From positions 1 to 44,992 of the forward strand of contig JAFVEF010000009.1 in the NCBI GenBank assembly GCA_017478105.1: a stretch of 44,992 nucleotides of DNA. Direction: 5' to 3'. Positions 39,134-44,992 of this stretch are shown piece after piece. Both the position numbers and the translations under genes were made by a program. This DNA is from Bacilli bacterium. GTDB lineage: Bacteria; Bacillota_I; Bacilli_A; RF39; UBA660. The notes under the pieces are model-generated. The model was given only the letters and a program-made list of their open reading frames with translations, was not told where the DNA came from and did no database searches. The stretch's first letter is position 1. The number at the start of each line of letters is the position of its first letter.

Positions 39134-39777
39134 AAAAACTATTACTTATAGGTGGTAAAGATAAAGAATCTAATGATATGGATAAAAAAATAGTAGAATT
39201 ATCAGGTAAAGACAACCCTAATTTACTATTTATAGGATTTGCCAGTGAATATGCTGAAGCAGAATATAATAATATTAAAAAAATATTTAAACCGCTTAAT
39301 TGTAATACATCTTTTTTAAAGAAAAAGAATTGTATTAATAATAAAGATTTAATGCTTAAAAAAATAGAAGAAGCAGATATTATATATATAGGTGGAGGAA
39401 ATACCATAAAACTATTAAATACTATTAAAGAATTTGGAATAGAAAAACTACTAAAAGATGCATATAATAAAGAAAAGCTATTAGTAGGTATATCTGCAGG
39501 TGCAATATTACTATCTAAAGAAGGTTTTTCAGACTCTTTAGTAACAAAAGATAATCCAAATAATTATAAATTTATAAAGGGATTAGACTTTACTGATATC
39601 TGTATATGTCCTCATTATAGTGAAAGAAAAGAACTACTAAAAGACAATATAAAAAATAAAACTGTCTATGGCTTAGATAATAATACTGCGATATATATAG
39701 TAAATGAAGAAAAGAACTATATTAAATATATAAATAACATCTATTTAATTAAAAATAATAAAGAAGAAGTATTATAG
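39130..39777 (+). CDS. Peptidase S51-family protein (PepE-like)
   Basis: This 215-residue protein has the S51 layout: KLLLIGGKDKE at the start, ADIIYIGGGNTIKLLNTIKE, nucleophile Ser122 in VGISAGAILLS, and ICICPHYSERKELL with the family His, then VYGLDNNTAIYIV. PepE-type members cleave peptides with an N-terminal Asp; related ones are cyanophycinases. It starts within the hydrolase stop (ATGA), which gives coupled translation. Cytoplasmic. The specificity within S51 cannot be fixed. Confidence 0.88.
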   Translation: MKKLLLIGGKDKESNDMDKKIVELSGKDNPNLLFIGFASEYAEAEYNNIKKIFKPLNCNTSFLKKKNCINNKDLMLKKIEEADIIYIGGGNTIKLLNTIKEFGIEKLLKDAYNKEKLLVGISAGAILLSKEGFSDSLVTKDNPNNYKFIKGLDFTDICICPHYSERKELLKDNIKNKTVYGLDNNTAIYIVNEEKNYIKYINNIYLIKNNKEEVL

Positions 39778-39784
39778 GAGAAAT

Positions 39785-40678
39785 ATGTTTAAAAGAACCA
39801 TAAAATTTTACAATATAATAATTATCATAGTTTTACTATTACTTGCTTTCTACTCTGATAAAATAACAAATAATTATACAAAAACAGAAACTAAAAGAAC
39901 AATATCAGAACAAGCATCATCATTCAAAGTATATTTTATTGATGTAGGAGAAGCAGATTGTATCTTAATAGATGATAATGGTACTTATACTCTAATAGAT
40001 GGAGGAAATAATGATGACGGAAATAAACTAGTAAAATATTTTAATGAATTAGGAATAACTAAGTTTAAATACGTTATTGGAACACATGCTCATGAAGATC
40101 ACATAGGTGGACTTGATAATATAATTAATAATTTTACAGTAGAACACTTTTTAATGCCAGACACAACAGTTAATATAAAGTCATATACCGATATTTTAAA
40201 AGCACTACAAAAGAAGAATATATTATATGAAACACCTAAGATTGATGATGAATATACCATTAATCAATCCCAGTATAAGATTTTTTATATAGGTAATGAT
40301 CGAGAAGATTTAAATGAAAATTCAATAGTATTAAAACTAAATTATTTTAATACATCATTCTTATTTACTGGAGATTCTCCTGCTTACGTTGAAAAAACAA
40401 TACTATCAAAAGATTTAAAGAGTGATTTATTAAAAGTAAGCCATCATGGTTCTCAATACTCAACAAGTGCTCAATTTTTAAAAAAAGTAAATCCAAAATA
40501 TGCAGTAATTTCAGTAGGTATGAATAACGATTATGGTTTTCCAAAAGATGTTACTATAAAAAAATTAGAATATTTAGATATAGAGATCCATAGAACCGAT
40601 AAAGAAGGGACTATAATAGTTACATCAGATGGAAATGAACTATATTTTGAAAATCAAAAAACAGATACTAACGGATAG
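39785..40678 (+). CDS. ComEC/Rec2-like metallo-beta-lactamase-fold hydrolase
   Basis: This is a 297-residue protein with one N-terminal membrane or signal helix (about 8-24) and an MBL domain: VYFIDVGEADCILI, LIDGGNNDDG, and the metal motif His101-x-His103-x-Asp105-His106 in GTHAHEDHIGG. Then come FLFTGDSPAYVEK, VSHHGSQYST and YAVISVGMNNDYGFP. It equals the soluble C-terminal domain of ComEC without the channel. Free forms like this are exported or membrane-tethered nucleases or phosphodiesterases of unknown use. It lies 7 bases after the S51 gene and 8 before the pentapeptide gene. Confidence 0.88.
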   Translation: MFKRTIKFYNIIIIIVLLLLAFYSDKITNNYTKTETKRTISEQASSFKVYFIDVGEADCILIDDNGTYTLIDGGNNDDGNKLVKYFNELGITKFKYVIGTHAHEDHIGGLDNIINNFTVEHFLMPDTTVNIKSYTDILKALQKKNILYETPKIDDEYTINQSQYKIFYIGNDREDLNENSIVLKLNYFNTSFLFTGDSPAYVEKTILSKDLKSDLLKVSHHGSQYSTSAQFLKKVNPKYAVISVGMNNDYGFPKDVTIKKLEYLDIEIHRTDKEGTIIVTSDGNELYFENQKTDTNG

Positions 40679-40686
40679 GTGATAAT

Positions 40687-41277
40687 ATGAAAAAAGAAGC
40701 AAAAAAAGACTTAGAAGAATATTATAATGAAAATTATCAATTTACTAATATCACTTTTAATAAATATTATGACTATACCGAAATAAAAAATTGTACATTT
40801 ACTAAATGTAGTTTTGAAAATGCCACATTTCAAGGAATAGATTTTGAAAACAGTAATTTAACTGAATGTAACTTATCAAATCAAGAATTTAATTCTAGGT
40901 CAGTAATAAAAACAATCTTCAAAGACTGTAACATGATTGGTATTAACTTACAAGATAGTTATATAAGTGATACAGTATTTGAAAACTGTAACCTCATGTA
41001 TGCCAATTTAAATAATACAAACATTAAAAATACTAGTTTTATTAACTGTAATTTAGATGAATCATCGATAAATGAAGTAAAATGGAAAAAACTACAACTA
41101 GATAATTGTAGTTTAGAAAATGTTGAATTTCATAAAACATCATTAAAAGATTTAGATATTTCAACTTGTAACATAAAAAACTTAAAAATAGATATAAATC
41201 ATATGAAAGGATTAATTGTAAATTATAATCAAGCAGCACAAATATCGACAATACTAGGTATTAAAATAAAACTATGA
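40687..41277 (+). CDS. Pentapeptide-repeat protein
   Basis: This 196-residue right-handed quadrilateral beta-helix is made of A(D/N)LxX-type units: CTFTKCSFENATFQGIDFEN, then CNLSNQEF, then VFENCNLMYANLNNTNIKNT, then CSLENVEFHKTSLKDLDIST. The C-terminal cap GLIVNYNQAAQISTILGIKI is like that of Qnr and MfpA-type proteins, which mimic DNA and bind gyrase. That role is only a possibility here, since many such proteins do not. It is the last gene of the hydrolase operon. It ends in TGA and overlaps the convergent gerC-like gene by 6 bases. Confidence 0.88.
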   Translation: MKKEAKKDLEEYYNENYQFTNITFNKYYDYTEIKNCTFTKCSFENATFQGIDFENSNLTECNLSNQEFNSRSVIKTIFKDCNMIGINLQDSYISDTVFENCNLMYANLNNTNIKNTSFINCNLDESSINEVKWKKLQLDNCSLENVEFHKTSLKDLDISTCNIKNLKIDINHMKGLIVNYNQAAQISTILGIKIKL

Positions 41278-41643
41278 TTTATTATGAATAATTGTTTTAG
41301 GTTTTAAAGAAAAAACATCTATTACTTCCTTAGTATCTAAACAATTAGTAATTACTTTATCAATTGATTTATAATAAAACATTTTAGAAGAAGATTCTTC
41401 TAATTTTTTTTTGATTAAAGATAAATTCCTACCAGATTCTTTATATTTTTTATAATTAAGCTTAATACCAGAACCATCTCTTTTAGGAGTAACTTCATAA
41501 AAAATAATATCATAACTATTTTTACTACAAGTTACCTCCAATTTATCAAGTATAATAATATGATTAAGCTCTCTATAACTAGGAATTTTAATAAATAATA
41601 ATAAAAATATAAAAATAATAATAAATATAACATACTTTTTCAT
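41272..41643 (-). CDS. Miniature GerC-like germination protein (N-terminal part only)
   Basis: This 123-residue protein has one N-terminal helix (4-18) followed by a domain that follows the start of Ger(x)C lipoproteins: YRELNHIIILDKLEVTC corresponds to the REINDLAIVxGIGID strand, then YEVTPKR, then KESGRNLSLIKKKLEESSSK and MFYYKSIDKVI, like the conserved 'RNLSxKLxRxLYFGH' segment. Full GerC proteins have about 370-400 residues and a lipobox Cys; this one ends after domain 1 and has Ile/Pro where the Cys would be. It overlaps the gerA gene by 4 bases, so both should be expressed together. The assignment rests on context and partial similarity. Confidence 0.6.
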   Translation of the reverse strand: MKKYVIFIIIFIFLLLFIKIPSYRELNHIIILDKLEVTCSKNSYDIIFYEVTPKRDGSGIKLNYKKYKESGRNLSLIKKKLEESSSKMFYYKSIDKVITNCLDTKEVIDVFSLKPKTIIHNKS

Positions 41644-43025
41644 CTATAATTACCTCTATAAGTATTATCAGTTAATTTACTATTTCTATATTTTTTATCT
41701 TTATCAATTTTAATAAAAGAATCTAAAACCTCGTTTTTATCAAAAGAAAGATATGAATATCCAAACACTCTTGTACTACAAATATTATAAATCATGAAAA
41801 TAAAGCCCATAATAACACCATATATCCCAAATAAAGTACCAAGTATCAATAATAATAGTTTATAAGTTCTTAAAGTATTTACAAGCTCAATAGAAGAAAA
41901 TATTAATCCAGCAATTGAAGATATTGCGATAACAATAATCATAATAGGAGATACTATTCCAGCCGCAACAGCACAATCACCAAGAATTAAACCGCCCAAT
42001 ATAGATATAGATGAACCACTTGTGTTAGACATTCTAAGATCCGACTCTTTTAATATCTCAAAACACACAATCATAAATAAAGCTTCTATATATGCTGGAA
42101 ACGGGACAAAAGTTCTTCCTGCTTTAAGCATTATTAATAAAGAAGTAGGTATTAAATCATAATTTCTTGTTGTAACAGAAATATAAATAGCAGGAGTAAA
42201 TATCGCAATAAAAAAAGCAAGTAATCTAATTATTCTAATAAAAGTAGTATTAAAAGGTTTTTGAAAATAATCATCTGTAGTATGAAAAAAATCTAAAAAT
42301 AGACTAGGTAATATTAAACAATAAGGACTATTATCTACAATTATAATTACTTTTCCTTCTAGTAAAGCCATACAACATTTATCTGGTCTTTCAGTAGTAA
42401 TAATAGTAGGAAATAAATTATATTTATCTTCTAATGAATATTTTAAATAACTAGAATCAATTATTCCATCTATATCTATTTTATTTAATTTCTTAATAAT
42501 ACTATCAATTAAACTTTTTTTACAAATATTATCTATATATAATATTCCAATTTTATTTTTAGTATATCTCCCAACATTAGAAATATCCATTTTCAAATGA
42601 CTACTCTTTATTCGTTTTCTAATTAGACCAAGATTAGTATTAAAAACTTCTGAAAAACTATCCTTAGGTCCACTTAAAGATAATTCAGACTCAATTGTAT
42701 TAACTCCACGATCTAAATTACTTCTAATCTCAAATGCATAGATATTTTTATATATTATAATTAAAAAACCATTATTTAAATAATCCAATATTTCTTCTTT
42801 ACAAATAATCTTAGTATTACAATAAGGAATATTATTATCTAAATCATCAAGTTCTTTCCTATTAAGTAATAGTAATCGATACATTATTATATTATCAATA
42901 CTCCTAGTATCACATAATACCTCATTATATATAATAGAAACCTTTTTATGAGACACAATAACATCATTAAAAATATAATCACTAGATAAATTATAAGTAC
43001 TTTTAAACCACTTAACAATAGACAT
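41640..43025 (-). CDS. GerA-family spore germination protein
   Basis: This 461-residue protein has a cytoplasmic GerA N-terminal domain (about 1-225) and a membrane domain (about 235-430) with the conserved PFNTTFIRIIRLLAFFIAIF, TPAIYISVTTRNYDLIPTSL, VPFPAYIEALFMIVCFEILK, SILGGLILGDCAVAAGIVSP and GFIFMIYNICS. GerA subunits form the nutrient-gated channel in the spore inner membrane, or, as SpoVAF, a related spore protein. The gene is followed only by a miniature GerC, with no GerB permease. Its presence implies that the host forms spores. The ribosome site GGTGAT is 4 bases from the start. Confidence 0.93.
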   Translation of the reverse strand: MSIVKWFKSTYNLSSDYIFNDVIVSHKKVSIIYNEVLCDTRSIDNIIMYRLLLLNRKELDDLDNNIPYCNTKIICKEEILDYLNNGFLIIIYKNIYAFEIRSNLDRGVNTIESELSLSGPKDSFSEVFNTNLGLIRKRIKSSHLKMDISNVGRYTKNKIGILYIDNICKKSLIDSIIKKLNKIDIDGIIDSSYLKYSLEDKYNLFPTIITTERPDKCCMALLEGKVIIIVDNSPYCLILPSLFLDFFHTTDDYFQKPFNTTFIRIIRLLAFFIAIFTPAIYISVTTRNYDLIPTSLLIMLKAGRTFVPFPAYIEALFMIVCFEILKESDLRMSNTSGSSISILGGLILGDCAVAAGIVSPIMIIVIAISSIAGLIFSSIELVNTLRTYKLLLLILGTLFGIYGVIMGFIFMIYNICSTRVFGYSYLSFDKNEVLDSFIKIDKDKKYRNSKLTDNTYRGNYR

Positions 43026-43075
43026 AAAATCACCATTATTATTATGCTTTAGTTATTTATTATTATGTATATATT

Positions 43076-43084
43076 TGCTATAAT
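43076..43084 (+). promoter_or_regulatory. Extended -10 promoter of rlmD
   Basis: TTGCTATAAT has TGC before TATAAT (43079-43084), in the 75-base divergent gap with gerA. The ribosome site AGAGGGA follows. Confidence 0.6.
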
Positions 43085-43100
43085 GAGAAAGAGGGATAAT

Positions 43101-44288
43101 ATGGAAGTAAGAATAGAAAGACTTGATCACTATGGAAGAGGAATAACACATATCAATAATAAAATATGTTTTGTCGAAAATACTCTTGAAAATGAAATAT
43201 GTAAAATAAAAATATTAAATGAAAAAAACAAATTCATAGAAGCAAAAACAGAAACAATAAAAGAAAAATCAAGTGATAGAATAGAAGAAGAATGCCCATA
43301 CTCAAACATATGCGGTGGTTGTTTTCTAAACCATATGACATATAAAAAAGAAAATGAGTTTAAAGAGAATAAAATCAAAAATATAATAGAAAAATATACT
43401 TCTATCTCACCTAGTAAAGTAACTAAAATAAAATATAAAGAAAGAGATTATTATCGAAACAAAATAACATTACATGGAAATAGTGTTTTAGGATATAAAA
43501 AAGAAAAAACAAATGAAATAGTAAAAATAGATAAATGTTTAATTGCTAATAAAACTATTAATAAAATAATAGATTTAATAAAAGATGAGAAAGAAATAGA
43601 AGAGATCGTAATAAAAACTAGTAATGATGAAAATAATATTATGATTAGTATCACGGGAAAAACTAATAAACTAAATGAATTATTAGAAATAGCAAATGTA
43701 TTAAGAATTAACAATGAATATAAAACAAAAGAAAAAACTATAATAAATCAAATTGGAAATAAAAAATACTATGAAGGATTAGATTCTTTTTTTCAAATCA
43801 ATAAAGATCTTACTAAAGAGTTATATGATGAGATAGTAAATTATATAAAAGATAAAAAATATAAAAATGTCCTAGATTTATATTGTGGTACTGGTACAAT
43901 AGGAATATATTTATCTGATTATGTAGAAAAAATAATAGGAGTAGATAATAATAAATCTAATATAGAAGATGCAAATAATAATAAAAAATTAAATAATTGT
44001 AATAATATAGAATTTATTTGTAATAAAGTAGAAAACGTAATAAATATATTTAAAGATATAGAACTAATAGTAGTAGATCCCCCAAGAAAAGGTTTAGATG
44101 ATAAAACTAGAAATTATTTAAAAACAATTAACCCTAAATCAATAATATATGTATCATGTGATCCAATAACCCTTGCAAGAGATCTAAATATACTTAATGA
44201 AACATATGAAGTAAAAACTATAACACCATTTAATATGTTTCCAAGAAGTTATCATTGCGAGAGTGTCGCAGTTTTAGAAAGGAAGTAA
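43101..44288 (+). CDS. rlmD: 23S rRNA (uracil-C5) methyltransferase, RlmD/RlmCD type
   Basis: This 395-residue SAM enzyme has a TRAM domain (1-50), an iron-sulfur site with Cys65-x5-Cys71-x2-Cys74-x71-Cys146, exactly the spacing of E. coli RlmD, and a Rossmann domain with VLDLYCGTGTIGIYL. It then has IVVDPPRKGLDDK and the catalytic Cys in YVSCDPITLARDL. It methylates 23S rRNA at U1939; in Bacillus one enzyme also does U747. The start at 43101 follows AGAGGGA; upstream codons from 43065 would cross the promoter. It lies 3 bases before the Nudix gene. Confidence 0.93.
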   Translation: MEVRIERLDHYGRGITHINNKICFVENTLENEICKIKILNEKNKFIEAKTETIKEKSSDRIEEECPYSNICGGCFLNHMTYKKENEFKENKIKNIIEKYTSISPSKVTKIKYKERDYYRNKITLHGNSVLGYKKEKTNEIVKIDKCLIANKTINKIIDLIKDEKEIEEIVIKTSNDENNIMISITGKTNKLNELLEIANVLRINNEYKTKEKTIINQIGNKKYYEGLDSFFQINKDLTKELYDEIVNYIKDKKYKNVLDLYCGTGTIGIYLSDYVEKIIGVDNNKSNIEDANNNKKLNNCNNIEFICNKVENVINIFKDIELIVVDPPRKGLDDKTRNYLKTINPKSIIYVSCDPITLARDLNILNETYEVKTITPFNMFPRSYHCESVAVLERK

Positions 44289-44291
44289 AGT

Positions 44292-44765
44292 ATGGAATTA
44301 GAAGATTTATATGACAGTAACTTTAATAGATTAAATAAAACAATCAGAAGAAGAATAGATGAAATACCTGAAGGTTGTTATGTAATGATGAGTTATGCAT
44401 TAATTAAAAACAATGATAAATATCTATTAGAACAAGCAACAGCTCGTAGTAACAATACTTTAGCTATTCCTGGAGGTCATGTACTTGCAGGAGAAGATGG
44501 ATTAACAGGATTAAAAAGAGAATTAAAAGAAGAATTAAATTTAGAAAATATTAATATTAAACATTTAGATACAATTATATATCCATACAATAGTTATATA
44601 TTTAATATTTATTTAATTGAAGAAGAAATTAATATAAAGGAGCTAGAATCAGATCCTAATGAAGTAGTAAATATCAATTGGTATACTAAGGAAGAAATAT
44701 TAAATAAAATAGAAGAAGGCAAAGTAAATAAAGGATATGCTTATATATTAGAACAATATATTTAA
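44292..44765 (+). CDS. Nudix hydrolase
   Basis: This 157-residue protein has the Nudix box AIPGGHVLAGEDGLTGLKRE followed by LKEELNL, matching Gx5Ex7REUxEExGU with Leu in place of the last Gly-side residue. It hydrolyses a nucleoside diphosphate linked to another group; the substrate is unknown. The N-terminal 35 residues are charged and come before the strand VMMSYALIKNNDKYLLEQA. It is co-transcribed with rlmD at 3 bases spacing, with no functional link obvious. Confidence 0.9.
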   Translation: MELEDLYDSNFNRLNKTIRRRIDEIPEGCYVMMSYALIKNNDKYLLEQATARSNNTLAIPGGHVLAGEDGLTGLKRELKEELNLENINIKHLDTIIYPYNSYIFNIYLIEEEINIKELESDPNEVVNINWYTKEEILNKIEEGKVNKGYAYILEQYI

Positions 44766-44845
44766 ATGTGATAGATGGTACTGGGAAACATATATTGAAA
44801 AATATTAAAGTAATCTATTTTTACTAAATAATAAAGTTTTATTAA

Positions 44846-44874
44846 TTAACCATGTTCGATTGATTTGTTATAAT
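44846..44874 (+). promoter_or_regulatory. Promoter at the right edge
   Basis: TTAACC (44846-44851), 17 bases, TATAAT (44869-44874). Transcription would start near 44881, in front of the structured stretch below and with no start codon plus ribosome site in view. Confidence 0.65.
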
Positions 44875-44880
44875 AAATGT

Positions 44881-44992
44881 GATAAGTTGAAAATGTATTA
44901 ATTATCTTGCCATGAGTTAATATGACAATTTGGACGCTAAGGTTCTAATTCTTTAAGGCAAGGAAGAATTATTGCATGCTGCGGGATATCCC
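44881..44992 (+). ncRNA. Possible structured RNA or long 5' leader (runs off right edge)
   Basis: There is no open frame with a ribosome site. Hairpin 1 is TATTAA (44896-44901) with TTAATA (44917-44922). Hairpin 2 is TAATTCTT (44946-44953) with AAGAATTA (44964-44971). The loop of hairpin 1 has CTTGCC (44906-44911) and the loop of hairpin 2 has GGCAAG (44957-44962), perfect complements that could form a 6-bp kissing contact. The last bases (GGGATATCCC) begin another inverted repeat. I cannot match it to a known riboswitch, T-box or housekeeping RNA. Confidence 0.45.

Noticed and set aside
43040..43068. Sigma-F/G-like promoter for gerA on the minus strand (ACATA, 17 bases, CATAATA)
   Set aside because: Transcription would start on top of the GGTGA ribosome site, and the -35 is only partial. 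Spore control is likely but this site is not convincing.
44881..44992. The right-edge RNA as RNase P, tmRNA, SRP RNA, T-box or a known riboswitch
   Set aside because: None of the conserved words of these classes (for example GAGGAAAGTCC or GGTGGnACCGCG) appear in the visible part.

Overview
The window comes from a very AT-rich, Gram-positive-type bacterium that uses the standard bacterial code: TGG is the Trp codon, and TGA appears as a rare stop, for example at 29701-29703 and 41275-41277. Strong AGGAGG ribosome sites, sigma-A promoters, YtrA-type GntR control, a TQXA-like cell-wall protein and a GerA spore germination protein point to a spore-forming low-GC Firmicute, probably an uncultured gut Bacilli, Erysipelotrichia or RF39-like lineage. 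That assignment is inference. Almost every transcription unit is closed by a visible intrinsic terminator, so operons can be read with some confidence.

Layout. 1-100 is the tail of an IS3-family transposase. 172-1711 holds a copper-type CsoR with its own operator, then mnmA. 1701-4265 is a divergent TetR locus driving an NTF2-like protein, a flavodoxin and an aldo/keto reductase. 4269-6229 is a YtrA-type GntR/ABC exporter operon with an operator over its promoter. 6261-7999 holds a small DUF6897-like protein and a membrane-bound YdcF/DUF218 protein. 8001-16437 is the most distinctive block: a two-component system followed by a VTC polyphosphate-polymerase-like protein, DUF4956, a truncated CotH-like protein, two tandem Cthe_2159-like beta-helix proteins, a small anchored linker protein and a further beta-helix protein. 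A nearly identical 17-nt direct-repeat box lies in front of both the regulator gene and the VTC operon.

16476-18783 is a peroxide/thiol operon (glutathione peroxidase, an ohrR broken by a nonsense codon, trxA, trxB). 18867-23733 has a truncated cupin gene, a small unknown, a surface protein with a CnaB domain and an altered thioester domain, and a redox group (P-loop protein, nitroreductase, flavodoxin-cyclophilin lipoprotein, flavin reductase). 23767-28455 has an ABC exporter, a TMEM43 protein, a slipin and a relic of an FtsX/MacB permease. 28566-29703 is a PfkB kinase overlapping an Smr protein.

29700-34620 holds two very large membrane-anchored proteins of unknown function with matching translation leaders, and a 139-residue unknown behind a perfect sigma-A promoter. 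Two tRNA genes (CAU and Leu-UAG) follow, then an XRE-domain membrane protein. 36621-41277 is a tight five-gene operon: HExxH metallopeptidase-like protein, Mbeg1-type hydrolase, S51 peptidase, ComEC-like MBL hydrolase and pentapeptide-repeat protein. On the minus strand are GerA and a miniature GerC. rlmD and a Nudix gene follow. The window ends in a promoter and the start of a possible structured RNA with two hairpins whose loops are complementary.

The best candidates for something undescribed are the regulated VTC/DUF4956/CotH-like/beta-helix locus, the five-gene hydrolase operon, the minimal GerA-GerC pair and the terminal RNA.
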